Shown one piece after another: positions 1 through 7,327 of a stretch of DNA of 12,178 bases (position 1 is its first letter; each line of letters begins with the position of its first letter). The translations under genes were made by a program, and so were the position numbers. A model generated the notes under the pieces. The model ran no database searches, was not told the origin of the DNA, and was given only the letters and a program-made list of their open reading frames with translations. The DNA comes from JAKEGK01 sp036507695 (GTDB lineage: Bacteria > Pseudomonadota > Gammaproteobacteria > SZUA-152): contig DATCIR010000243.1 in assembly GCA_036507695.1 (NCBI GenBank), positions 1 through 12,178 on the forward strand, given 5' to 3'.

Positions 1-1384
1 ATTTGACCGGCAGGAATACGGTGAAGGCCTGGCTGACCTTGTGGTAGAGATCGTGTTTGCGCAGTTCTTCGATATAAATATGGTCCGCCTGGCGCAAGAT
101 GTCGGCGTACACTTTTTTCACTTCACCCAGGATGCGCACACCCAGGCCCGGGCCGGGGAACGGATGCCGGTAGACCAGCTCATGCGCCAGGCCTAATTCT
201 TCACCGATGGCGCGCACTTCGTCCTTGAATAATTCCCGCAGCGGCTCGACCAACTTTAGTTTCATGTCTTCCGGCAGGCCGCCGACATTGTGGTGGGACT
301 TGATCACATGAGCCTTGCCGGTTTTCGATCCCGCGGATTCGATTACGTCAGGATAGATGGTGCCTTGCGCCAACCACTGGGCGTTTTTAAATCTGGCGGC
401 CTCTTCTTCAAACACTTTAATAAACAGGTTGCCGATGATTTTGCGTTTTTGTTCCGGATCGCTGACGCCTGTTAACGCTTCCAGAAACCGTTGCTCGGCA
501 TTCACACGAATCACTTTCACGCCCATGTGCTGGGCAAAGGTCGCCATCACCTGGTCGCCTTCGTGCAAGCGCAATAACCCGTTATCCACAAACACGCACG
601 TCAGCTTATCGCCGATGGCTTTATGCAACAGCGCGGCGACCACCGACGAGTCCACCCCGCCGGACAGGCCCAGGATGACTTCATCCGTGCCCACTTGCGC
701 GCGCACGCGCTGGATGCTGTCTTCGACAATGCTGGTGGGTTTCCACAAGGTGCCGCAACCGCAGATGTCGCAGACAAAGCGCTGCAGTATACGTTTACCT
801 TGTTTGGTGTGAGTCACTTCGGGATGGAACTGGATACCATAATAGTGGCGCTGCTCATCGGCCATGCCGGCTAACGGCGAGTTCGCGCTGCTGGCGATCT
901 TAAAGAACCCAGTAGGCATTTCTGTGACCCGGTCGCCATGGCTCATCCAGACATCCAGCAATCCATAGCCTTCGGGGCTGATTTCATCTTCGATGTCGGT
1001 GAATAACCGCGAATGACCATGTGCGCGCACCTGGGCATAACCAAATTCGCGGTGACCGGCGCTTTCCACCTGGCCGCCCAGTTGAGCGGCCATGGTTTGC
1101 ATGCCATAACATATACCCAGCAGCGGCATGTTTAATTGAAAGGCCGTTTGCGGCGCCCGCGGCGGATTACCTATGTTAACGGATTCGGGACCACCGGATA
1201 AAATGATGCCTTTGGGCTTGAATGCGGCGATGGCCGCCTCATCGGCGTCATACGCATAGATTTCACAATACACGCCTATCTCGCGCACCCGCCGGGCAAT
1301 CAATTGCGTGTACTGGGAGCCAAAATCCAGAATCAATATGCGGTCAGCATGGATATCGGTGTGCGCAGTAACATGAGCGTTCAA
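1..1384 (-). CDS. guaA: GMP synthase (glutamine-hydrolysing), C-terminus cut by window edge
   Basis: Converts XMP to GMP in the cytosol using ATP and ammonia drawn from glutamine; last step of GMP synthesis. The minus-strand translation gives 461 codons. The N-terminal class I glutamine amidotransferase domain has the nucleophile Cys92 in LGICYGM and His187/Glu189 in FHPEVTH. The ATP pyrophosphatase P-loop is SGGVDSS (residues 241-247). The C-terminal XMP-binding and dimerisation domain follows and is still open at base 1, in the conserved stretch ending KVSQAFTVFLPV. Family length is about 525, so roughly 65 residues lie outside the window. The start is TTG at 1384: it is preceded by TAAGGA (1392-1397) with 7 nt spacing, no in-frame ATG lies near, and it places the family-conserved RILILDFGSQY near residue 15. 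It lies 107 nt downstream of guaB on the same strand, with a strong hairpin between them. Function is seen directly from motifs; the exact start is inferred. Confidence 0.96.
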   Translation of the reverse strand, partial: MNAHVTAHTDIHADRILILDFGSQYTQLIARRVREIGVYCEIYAYDADEAAIAAFKPKGIILSGGPESVNIGNPPRAPQTAFQLNMPLLGICYGMQTMAAQLGGQVESAGHREFGYAQVRAHGHSRLFTDIEDEISPEGYGLLDVWMSHGDRVTEMPTGFFKIASSANSPLAGMADEQRHYYGIQFHPEVTHTKQGKRILQRFVCDICGCGTLWKPTSIVEDSIQRVRAQVGTDEVILGLSGGVDSSVVAALLHKAIGDKLTCVFVDNGLLRLHEGDQVMATFAQHMGVKVIRVNAEQRFLEALTGVSDPEQKRKIIGNLFIKVFEEEAARFKNAQWLAQGTIYPDVIESAGSKTGKAHVIKSHHNVGGLPEDMKLKLVEPLRELFKDEVRAIGEELGLAHELVYRHPFPGPGLGVRILGEVKKVYADILRQADHIYIEELRKHDLYHKVSQAFTVFLPVK

Positions 1385-1416
1385 GTTATATTCCTTAGCT
1401 AAATTAACGAGGTTGT

Positions 1417-1453
1417 AAAAAATTAGCAGCTTAAAAAAGCTGCTAATTTTTTT
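1417..1453 (-). terminator. Perfect 16-bp hairpin with T-runs on both sides, between guaB and guaA
   Basis: Arms 1417-1432 and 1437-1452 are perfectly complementary around a 4-nt loop (1433-1436). The stem core is AGCAGCTT/AAGCTGCT, flanked by an A-run on one side and a T-run on the other, so the element reads as an intrinsic terminator on both strands. On the minus strand it follows the guaB stop by about 40 nt and precedes the guaA TTG start by about 30 nt. It could end guaB transcripts, partly attenuate guaA, or act as a processing or stability hairpin in a guaBA mRNA. The structure is plain from the sequence; which role applies is not. Confidence 0.8.
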
Positions 1454-1491
1454 ATGATTTACGCAGACGCATTAATGTCTATAAAAAAATC

Positions 1492-2952
1492 CTAAGCCCG
1501 GTAATTGGGAGCCTCTTTGGTAATCTGCACATCATGCACATGGCTCTCGCTCATACCGGCTGATGTTACCCGGATAAATTCCGGTTTGGTCCGCATCTCA
1601 TCAATGGTATTGCAGCCAGTGTAACCCATGCTGGAGCGTAAACCGCCCAGCAGTTGATGAATCACCGGTTGCAATGGCCCTTTGAAAGGAACACGGCCTT
1701 CAATGCCTTCCGGCACCAGCTTCTCCTTGCTGCTGTCTTCCTGGAAATAACGGTCACTGGAACCATTTTGACCGGCCATGGCGCCCAGCGATCCCATGCC
1801 GCGATAGGACTTATAGGAGCGTCCCTGAAACAGTTCCACTTCACCGGGCGCTTCTTCGGTTCCGGCAAACATGCTGCCCAGCATCACGCAATATCCGCCG
1901 GCGGCGATCGCTTTGGCAATATCACCTGAATATCGGATCCCGCCGTCGGCGATGATGGGTATATCGGTATTCTGCAGTGCTTCCGCCACATTGGCGATGG
2001 CGGTAATTTGCGGCACGCCCACCCCGGCCACGATGCGTGTGGTGCAAATGGATCCCGGCCCTATGCCCACTTTCACCGCGTCGGCGCCGGCGTCAACCAG
2101 CGCCCGGGCCGCATCAGCCGTCGCGATATTGCCACCGATAACGTCCACCTCGGGAAAGTGTTTTTTAACCCAGGCTACGCGATTTAATACACCCTGCGAA
2201 TGTCCATGCGCCGTATCCACCACAATGACATCCACACCGGCGGCGATCAGCGCTTCGACCCGCGCTTCGGTGCCTGCACCCACACCGACCGCGGCGCCGA
2301 CCCGTAAACGGCCTTGATCATCCTTGCACGCGTTGGGGAATTCCTTGGCTTTTTGAATATCCTTGACGGTGACCAAACCGCGCAGTTGAAATTTGTCATC
2401 CACCACCAGCAGTTTTTCGATGCGGTGTTCGTGGAGCAATTTGAGGATTTGGTCTTTTTCCGCGCCTTCTTTGACGGTCACCAGTTTGTGTTTGGGCGTC
2501 ATAACATCGGAAACAGGACTGCCATAACGGGTTTCAAAACGTAAATCACGCCCGGTGACAATACCTACCAGTTCCTCGCCCTTTACCACCGGTACTCCGG
2601 AAATGTTGCGCTGCCGCGTCAGTTCCAAGACCTCCCGAACGCTGGTCTCCGGCGACACGGTTATGGGCTCCTTAATGACGCCGCTTTCGAATTTTTTCAC
2701 CGCCCGCACCTGATAGGCCTGTTTTTCCGGCGTCATGTTCTTATGAATAATACCCAGGCCGCCTTCCTGCGCCATGCTAATGGCCAACCGGGCTTCTGTT
2801 ACCGTGTCCATGGCGGCTGACACTACCGGAATATTTAATGCTATATTTTTCGAAATTCGGGTCCTGAGGAGGACTTCCCGGGGCAAAACCGTGGAGTGGG
2901 CCGGGAGTAAAAGGACATCATCAAAGGTGAGCGCTTCTTGAACAATTCGCAT
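1492..2952 (-). CDS. guaB: Inosine-5'-monophosphate dehydrogenase
   Basis: Catalyses NAD-dependent oxidation of IMP to XMP, the committed step of guanine nucleotide synthesis, as a cytosolic oligomer. The 486 residues match the usual bacterial length (about 488). The catalytic TIM barrel begins at LTFDDVLLLPAHS (8-20) and is interrupted by a tandem CBS (Bateman) regulatory module at about residues 92-203. The barrel resumes with VVDTAHGHS (244-252), the GIGPGSICTTR loop with nucleophile Cys303, and IADGGIRYSGD (334-344). The mobile flap carries the Arg401-Tyr402 pair in SSDRYFQ. The ATG start gives the family's standard N-terminus; its ribosome binding site is weak (GAGAAA about 9 nt upstream). 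It is followed on the same strand by guaA and is divergent from the lipoprotein-xseA side. All catalytic residues are present and nothing suggests truncation. Confidence 0.98.
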   Translation of the reverse strand: MRIVQEALTFDDVLLLPAHSTVLPREVLLRTRISKNIALNIPVVSAAMDTVTEARLAISMAQEGGLGIIHKNMTPEKQAYQVRAVKKFESGVIKEPITVSPETSVREVLELTRQRNISGVPVVKGEELVGIVTGRDLRFETRYGSPVSDVMTPKHKLVTVKEGAEKDQILKLLHEHRIEKLLVVDDKFQLRGLVTVKDIQKAKEFPNACKDDQGRLRVGAAVGVGAGTEARVEALIAAGVDVIVVDTAHGHSQGVLNRVAWVKKHFPEVDVIGGNIATADAARALVDAGADAVKVGIGPGSICTTRIVAGVGVPQITAIANVAEALQNTDIPIIADGGIRYSGDIAKAIAAGGYCVMLGSMFAGTEEAPGEVELFQGRSYKSYRGMGSLGAMAGQNGSSDRYFQEDSSKEKLVPEGIEGRVPFKGPLQPVIHQLLGGLRSSMGYTGCNTIDEMRTKPEFIRVTSAGMSESHVHDVQITKEAPNYRA

Positions 2953-2995
2953 AAAGGATTTCTCGAAATTGACCGTAGGTAATTATAGTGCGGGC

Positions 2996-3024
2996 ATTAT
3001 AAAGATTGACGTTCCCCGGGTAAA
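2996..3024 (-). promoter_or_regulatory. Candidate sigma70 promoter for guaB
   Basis: On the minus strand, TTTACC (3024-3019) and a consensus TATAAT (3001-2996) are separated by exactly 17 nt. Transcription would begin near 2989, giving a leader of about 37 nt before guaB. A 14-bp interrupted palindrome, AAACCTGTAGGTTT (3022-3035), touches the -35 hexamer and could be an operator, but it does not match the PurR consensus well. A second TATAAT occurs at 2987-2982 without a matching -35. This is inference from hexamers only. Confidence 0.45.
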
Positions 3025-3153
3025 CCTGTAGGTTTGGGATCGCTAAAGAAGTACCCCCGAGATTAGAATCCTGAGCTAAATATCCTGGTTATTGATAGAC
3101 TTGGCCAATCGTTTCTGCCTTAACACTTACACTTCCGCCGTGGAGGAGAATTA

Positions 3154-3489
3154 ATGAAGAAAATAGCTATTATCGTTGCCACTTTATTAGTTCTAGCGGG
3201 TTGCAGCCTGTTCGCAGAGCAGTCCGAGGAAGCTAAAGTGGCTGCCGGTGGCGCGATCCCTGAAGTCGAAGCCGCGATCAATGAAGCCGAAGCAGCCATT
3301 AAAAAAGCGGACTCTGTGGGCGGCGAATGGCGCGATAGTAGCAGCAAACTCTTGAAAGACGCCAAAGCGGCGGCTGCCAAGGGTGACAGTAAAACTGCGC
3401 TTAAACTAGCGAAAGAAGCCAAATTCCAGGGTGAAATGGGCTATCAGCAAGCCAAGGAACAGGGAAAAGCCGGTCCCTGGTTGTTCTAA
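3154..3489 (+). CDS. Small alanine/lysine-rich lipoprotein, SoxXA-binding protein (SoxK)-like
   Basis: A 111-residue protein with a lipoprotein signal: positively charged MKK, a hydrophobic stretch, and the lipobox LAGC with acylation at Cys17. The mature part is almost entirely predicted helix rich in Ala, Glu and Lys (about 24-100), with the core AEAAIKKADSVGGEWRDSS followed by LAKEAKFQGEMGYQQA. That VGxEWRD...KxAKxQGE pattern recalls the small SoxXA-binding (SoxK-type) and DUF4398-like lipoproteins, although no sox gene is in view. The start is secure: a strong GGAGGAG (3142-3148) precedes the ATG by 5 nt. It stands alone with an intrinsic terminator just downstream, inserted between guaB and xseA, which are adjacent and divergent in E. 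coli. The lipoprotein call is firm from sequence; the family name comes from recalled pattern resemblance and is tentative. No Cys other than the lipid anchor and no obvious metal motif are present. Confidence 0.75.
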   Translation: MKKIAIIVATLLVLAGCSLFAEQSEEAKVAAGGAIPEVEAAINEAEAAIKKADSVGGEWRDSSSKLLKDAKAAAAKGDSKTALKLAKEAKFQGEMGYQQAKEQGKAGPWLF

Positions 3490-3513
3490 GCGCCACCCTA
3501 TTCAATGATTAAA

Positions 3514-3550
3514 AAAAGCAGGAAGCGCCCGCAACCTGCTTTTGCTTTTT
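3514..3550 (+). terminator. Intrinsic terminator after the lipoprotein gene
   Basis: Arms AAAAGCAGG (3514-3522) and CCTGCTTTT (3535-3543) pair over 9 bp around a 12-nt loop, followed by GCTTTTT. It begins about 25 nt after the lipoprotein stop and ends about 50 nt before the likely xseA start. This suggests the lipoprotein is a single-gene transcript and argues against xseA starting at the TTG at 3542, which lies inside the hairpin. Confidence 0.8.
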
Positions 3551-3601
3551 AACAAGCATGCAAAAAACCGGCTAGTTAAGGACTTCGCTGTTCACACACT
3601 C

Positions 3602-4960
3602 ATGCCATCAAGCACATTAAACGGGGTCAATAGCGGCGAGATTTATAGCGTCTCGCAACTCAATCGCGAGGTGCGCGCGCTTATCGAGGGAGCATTTCCC
3701 TCGGTTTGGGTGCAGGGGGAAATTTCCAACCTGGCGCGCCCCGCTTCCGGCCATATTTATTTCAGTCTCAAGGATGAAAGCGCCCAGGTGCGCTGCGCGA
3801 TGTTCCGCATGAATAACCGGGGTTTGAAATTCAAACCGCGCGACGGCATGCAAGTCCTGGTGCGCGCCAGTGTCAGCCTCTATGAAAACCGCGGCGATTA
3901 TCAACTGATTGCCGACTACATGGAGGAAGCCGGCCACGGCCTGCTGCAGCGCAAATTCGAAGAGTTAAAAGCCAAACTCGCCGCGGAAGGTTTGTTTGAT
4001 AGCGCCCACAAACAGGCAATCCCCGCCTTTCCGTCCCGCATTGGAATTATCACGTCCCCCAGCGGGGCCGCGATTCGTGATGTGGTGAGCGTGTTGCAAC
4101 GGCGGTTTCCCGCCATTCCGGTATTAATCTACCCCATCCCGGTGCAAGGCGAGGACGCGCCGCCCCACATCGTGCGTATGATTAACAAAGCCTGCCAGCG
4201 TCAGGATTGCGACGTTTTGATTCTCACCCGTGGTGGCGGCTCCCTGGAAGATTTATGGGCCTTTAACGATGAACGCGTCGCCCGCGCCATTTTTGATTGC
4301 CAGATCCCCATCGTGTGTGGTGTCGGTCATGAAGTTGACGTCACCATTGCGGATTTTGCCGCTGACGTCCGCGCTCCGACACCCTCGGCCGCGGCGGAAT
4401 TGGTGAGCCCGAACCGCGATGAATGGCAATTACGCATCCATCGCGTGGAAACTCAGTTAATCAACCGGCTGAATCAAAAACTGTCCCACGAGCAACAAAA
4501 ACTTGCCTGGCTGAGCAAGCGCATTCAACATCCGCAGCAAAGAATTCAGCGCCTCGCCCAGCGCCTGGATGAAATCGAGCAGCGCCTGAGCCACGTTCAG
4601 CAGATTTATCGCCATACGCGCGCCGCCCGGTTGACGGCGCTTGGCCAGCGGCTGCAGCAGCTGAATCCGCTGCAGCGCCTGCAGAAATTATCCTTTACGC
4701 GGCAGACCTTGGAGCAACGGTTACATGCCGCCATGCACAAACAGTCCGCGGCCAGCAAATATCAATTGACAGCGTTATCCCGGGCGCTGGAAGCCATCAG
4801 CCCGCTCGCCACTTTAGGCCGCGGTTATGCCATTGTCCGCAAACACGCTGATGGATCCATCGTGCGCGATGCTAACTTATTGAAAAACGGAGAGGAACTG
4901 TCCACGCAACTGCAACATGGCAGCGTGCGGTCGACAGTCACGGAAACCCGGGATTCCTGA
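3602..4960 (+). CDS. xseA: Exodeoxyribonuclease VII large subunit
   Basis: The large, catalytic subunit of exonuclease VII, which degrades single-stranded DNA from both ends in the cytosol together with several XseB small subunits. From the ATG at 3602 the protein has 452 residues, close to the 456 of E. coli. An N-terminal OB-fold (about 14-112) contains VWVQGEISNLARPASGHIYF and the AQVRCAMFR strand. The nuclease domain carries RGGGSLEDLWAFNDERVARAI (210-230) and GVGHEVDVTIADFAADVRAPTPSAAAE (from about 240). A long Gln/Arg/Leu-rich coiled coil then leads to the C-terminal LATLGRGYAIV motif. A TTG at 3542 would add 20 residues, but they are not family-like and start inside a terminator, so 3602 is preferred despite lacking a well-placed ribosome binding site (AAGGA is about 19 nt upstream). 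The small subunit gene xseB is not in the window. The M23 peptidase gene follows 51 nt downstream. Confidence 0.95.
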   Translation: MPSSTLNGVNSGEIYSVSQLNREVRALIEGAFPSVWVQGEISNLARPASGHIYFSLKDESAQVRCAMFRMNNRGLKFKPRDGMQVLVRASVSLYENRGDYQLIADYMEEAGHGLLQRKFEELKAKLAAEGLFDSAHKQAIPAFPSRIGIITSPSGAAIRDVVSVLQRRFPAIPVLIYPIPVQGEDAPPHIVRMINKACQRQDCDVLILTRGGGSLEDLWAFNDERVARAIFDCQIPIVCGVGHEVDVTIADFAADVRAPTPSAAAELVSPNRDEWQLRIHRVETQLINRLNQKLSHEQQKLAWLSKRIQHPQQRIQRLAQRLDEIEQRLSHVQQIYRHTRAARLTALGQRLQQLNPLQRLQKLSFTRQTLEQRLHAAMHKQSAASKYQLTALSRALEAISPLATLGRGYAIVRKHADGSIVRDANLLKNGEELSTQLQHGSVRSTVTETRDS

Positions 4961-5011
4961 ACCTGGCAAACATCCTGCAACAAATTCGTTTTCAATTAGT
5001 CTCACGCTGGT

Positions 5012-5872
5012 ATGACCATGACCCTACGATTAATAAGTTGCGCGCTGCTGATCCTGCTGTCCCCTGCATTACTGGCGGCAAAGTTGCCCAAGGCCGAAGC
5101 AGTGCCGGGGGGTATCGCCATTGTCCCCTTGAACATCGAATCCGCATCCGCGCCGGTGGTGAAATTCCAAGACAGACGGGTGATGGTGGTCCCCGATAAC
5201 AAGCGTAAAAATCACTGGCTCGCCATTACCGGCATTCCGCTATCGGCCGAGAAGGGAAAGCACCAACTGGCGGTCGAAGCCAATCCCAAACACCGCATCG
5301 TGAGCTTTGAAGTCAAAAACAAGAAATACCAAACCCAGTACCTGACGTTAAAAAACAAACGCCAGGTCAATCCCACCGAGGAAGACCTGAAACGCATTGC
5401 AAAAGAACAGGAAGAGATTGTTGCAGCGCTGGCGCGATGGAGCGATTCGGACAGCCTCAATACCACGTTTGTAATTCCGGCAACAGGCCGCTTAAGCAGC
5501 CCGTTTGGTTTGCGCCGGTTTTTCAATAAAGAACCGCGCCAGCCGCACAGTGGCATTGACATCGCCGCGCCGGAGGGCACACCCATCGTTTCCCCCGCCG
5601 ATGGCACGGTCATTACCACCGCGGATTACTTTTTTAACGGGAACACGGTTTTTATCGATCATGGACAAGGCCTCGTCACCATGTACTGCCACATGTCCAA
5701 CATCGCCGTCAAACCCGGTGACACAGTCAAGCAAGGCGAGCGGATCGGCGCTATTGGACAATCCGGCCGGGTAACAGGCCCGCATTTGCATTGGGCCGTC
5801 AGCATCAATGATGCGCGCGTCGACCCGGGTTTGTTTTTCGACGACCTGCAAAAAGTCACCACTGCCGAATAA
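5012..5872 (+). CDS. Secreted M23-family zinc metallopeptidase (LytM-type murein endopeptidase)
   Basis: Predicted envelope peptidase likely to cleave peptidoglycan cross-links. Residues 1-23 form a Sec signal peptide (MTMTLRL, a hydrophobic core, then LLAAK). Residues about 32-118 form a beta-rich domain (VPGGIAIVPL...VKFQDRRVMVVPD...GIPLSAEKGKH...NKKYQTQYLTLKNKRQVNP) resembling the N-terminal domain seen in many gammaproteobacterial M23 proteins. A short charged helix follows, then the C-terminal M23 domain. The zinc ligands are visible: His179 and Asp183 in HSGIDIAAPEGTP and His260 in GPHLHW, with His258 and His227 (YCHMSN) in the usual supporting positions, so it should be an active enzyme rather than a degenerate activator. 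No LysM domain is present. The start could be ATG 5012 or ATG 5018; neither has a clear ribosome binding site. The 51-nt gap after xseA is compatible with cotranscription. Confidence 0.92.
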   Translation: MTMTLRLISCALLILLSPALLAAKLPKAEAVPGGIAIVPLNIESASAPVVKFQDRRVMVVPDNKRKNHWLAITGIPLSAEKGKHQLAVEANPKHRIVSFEVKNKKYQTQYLTLKNKRQVNPTEEDLKRIAKEQEEIVAALARWSDSDSLNTTFVIPATGRLSSPFGLRRFFNKEPRQPHSGIDIAAPEGTPIVSPADGTVITTADYFFNGNTVFIDHGQGLVTMYCHMSNIAVKPGDTVKQGERIGAIGQSGRVTGPHLHWAVSINDARVDPGLFFDDLQKVTTAE

Positions 5873-5891
5873 ACCTCGTTTTTATCCGCAC

Positions 5892-5959
5892 TAACTTTTT
5901 CGCGTTGGAAAAATCAGCGGGCTATTAACAGTAACACAAAGATCAACGCGAAGAAGTTG
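5892..5959. repeat. Long inverted repeat in the convergent gap between the peptidase gene and hemH
   Basis: AACTTTTTCGCGTT (5893-5906) is complementary to AACGCGAAGAAGTT (5945-5958) at 13 of 14 positions; the exception forms a G-U pair in plus-strand RNA. Including edge and wobble pairs the stem can reach 5892-5908 with 5943-5959, enclosing about 34 nt. Neither strand has the T-run expected of a canonical intrinsic terminator right after the stem. It sits where transcripts of the peptidase gene and hemH converge, so it could be a shared 3'-end or processing structure. Confidence 0.55.
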
Positions 5960-6046
5960 AGGCTGTATAAGCCATGGCTGCTGCAGTTGATTCATAAGCC
6001 GGGCGCACCGCTTTAACAGCAGAAACGGGCGGGATAAAGTTGGTTG

Positions 6047-7144
6047 TTACTGGCCGGCTCCCAATTGTTGCGCGCGTTCCCAGCGGCGTTTAGCGTCATC
6101 TTCCCGCTCAACCGTTTCGGTATCCCATCCCTGGCAATGGCGCTGAATGAGAGTGAGTAACGCGTTAATATGATCAGCGCGATCGTTTAACGCCGGGATG
6201 TAATGATACTGTTCGCCACCCGCCTCCAGATAGGCGTGACGGTTCTCCATTTCGATTTCCTCCAGGGTCTCCAGGCAATCCGCGGAAAATCCCGGGCAAA
6301 CAACATCGACGCTGTCCACACCCTGGCGGCCGAGTTCGCGCAGCGTTTCTATAGCATAAGGCTTTAACCATTCTTCACGGCCAAAAATGGACTGAAACAC
6401 CACTTGCCATTCGGTTTCTTTCAGTTGCAATTTTTCCGCGACCAGCCGCGCGGTTTTCTGGCACTGGCAAAAGTAAGGATCACCCGTCAGTAAAAATCGT
6501 TTGGGCGTGCCATGAAACGAAAATAACAATTTTTTTGGTTTAGCATGCTGCGACCAGGCTTCTTCTACGCTATTAGTCAATGCCGCAATATAGTCCGCAT
6601 CATCATGGTATTGATTTACAAACCGCAATTCAGGCACCCAGCGCCAGGATTTCACTGCCGCCGCCGCCGCATCGAAGGTGGAGGCGGTGGTGCTGGAAGA
6701 ATATTGCGGATACAAGGGCAGGACCAAAATGCGTTGCGCATTGGCCTGACGCAGTTTTTCCAGAGCCGAAGCGATGGAAGGATTGCCATAGCGCATGCCC
6801 AGTTCCAGCACAATCGGCCCGTTGCGTTTCGCTTGCAGCGCGGCACGCAGGGCGTCGGCTTGCCGGCGCGAGATTGCCAGCAAGGGAGAACCGGTTTTGA
6901 GGTCCCAGATTTTCTGGTACGACTTCGCGGATTTAGCTGGCCGGATCAACAGGATTACTTGTAAAATAAACCACCAAAGCGCCCGCGGCATATCAACGAT
7001 GCGGGGATCCCACAAAAACTCTTTAAGATAACGGCGCAACGCGGATGCATCAGGCGCATCGGGCGTACCCAGGTTCGTGATGAGAATACCCACTACCGGC
7101 GATTGATCGTGTTTAAATGTCGTGGAATCGTGTGAGTTAGGCAT
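6047..7144 (-). CDS. hemH: Ferrochelatase
   Basis: Inserts Fe2+ into protoporphyrin IX to give protoheme, the last step of heme b synthesis, at the inner face of the membrane. The 365 residues are somewhat longer than the roughly 320 of E. coli HemH, mostly through a short N-terminal extension (MPNSHDSTTFKHDQSP) and a charged C-terminal tail (WDTETVEREDDAKRRWERAQ). Family landmarks in order are GILITNLGTPDAP (19-31), RYLKEFLWDPRIVD (38-51), the catalytic His211 in LLFSFHGTP, and CPGFSADCLETLEEIEMEN (283-301), whose Glu292 matches the second catalytic acid. No C-terminal Cys cluster for an iron-sulfur centre is apparent. No strong Shine-Dalgarno sequence precedes the ATG. It is divergent from the SCO1 copper chaperone gene, which suits a shared role in supplying cytochrome oxidase. 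Confidence 0.96.
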   Translation of the reverse strand: MPNSHDSTTFKHDQSPVVGILITNLGTPDAPDASALRRYLKEFLWDPRIVDMPRALWWFILQVILLIRPAKSAKSYQKIWDLKTGSPLLAISRRQADALRAALQAKRNGPIVLELGMRYGNPSIASALEKLRQANAQRILVLPLYPQYSSSTTASTFDAAAAAVKSWRWVPELRFVNQYHDDADYIAALTNSVEEAWSQHAKPKKLLFSFHGTPKRFLLTGDPYFCQCQKTARLVAEKLQLKETEWQVVFQSIFGREEWLKPYAIETLRELGRQGVDSVDVVCPGFSADCLETLEEIEMENRHAYLEAGGEQYHYIPALNDRADHINALLTLIQRHCQGWDTETVEREDDAKRRWERAQQLGAGQ

Positions 7145-7327
7145 CGGTTTCGTTTAGGTTAGTTTGCTAATGTAAAATCGTCCCGCGGCTGACGGTTTTG
7201 ATTGATCAGGGATAACATCGGGTCTAGCGGCGATGGCTGGTAGTATACCGATAACAGCGATAAAAATTGAACCATTATCTGCAGGAAAGACTCACAGTTA
7301 AATTCTTATTGTTACCCGCGCGTCCCC

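Noticed and set aside
582..590. Perfect DnaA-box sequence TTATCCACA
   Set aside because: It lies inside guaA and falls on codons of the conserved Val-Asp-Asn stretch, so protein constraint explains it. No cluster of boxes or AT-rich unwinding region is nearby.
1654..2544. Long plus-strand open frames opposite guaB
   Set aside because: They are antisense shadows of guaB with no ribosome binding sites or recognisable domains; the same applies to frames opposite guaA, xseA, hemH, the M23 peptidase gene and efp.
3542..3601. Extended xseA start at TTG 3542
   Set aside because: The TTG lies in the 3' arm of a terminator hairpin and the added 20 residues are not family-like; ATG 3602 gives the usual length.
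7160..7172. 13-bp word TAGTTTGCTAATG shared with 10274-10286
   Set aside because: Both copies are intergenic, but about one exact 13-mer repeat is expected by chance in a window this size; there is no further similarity around them.
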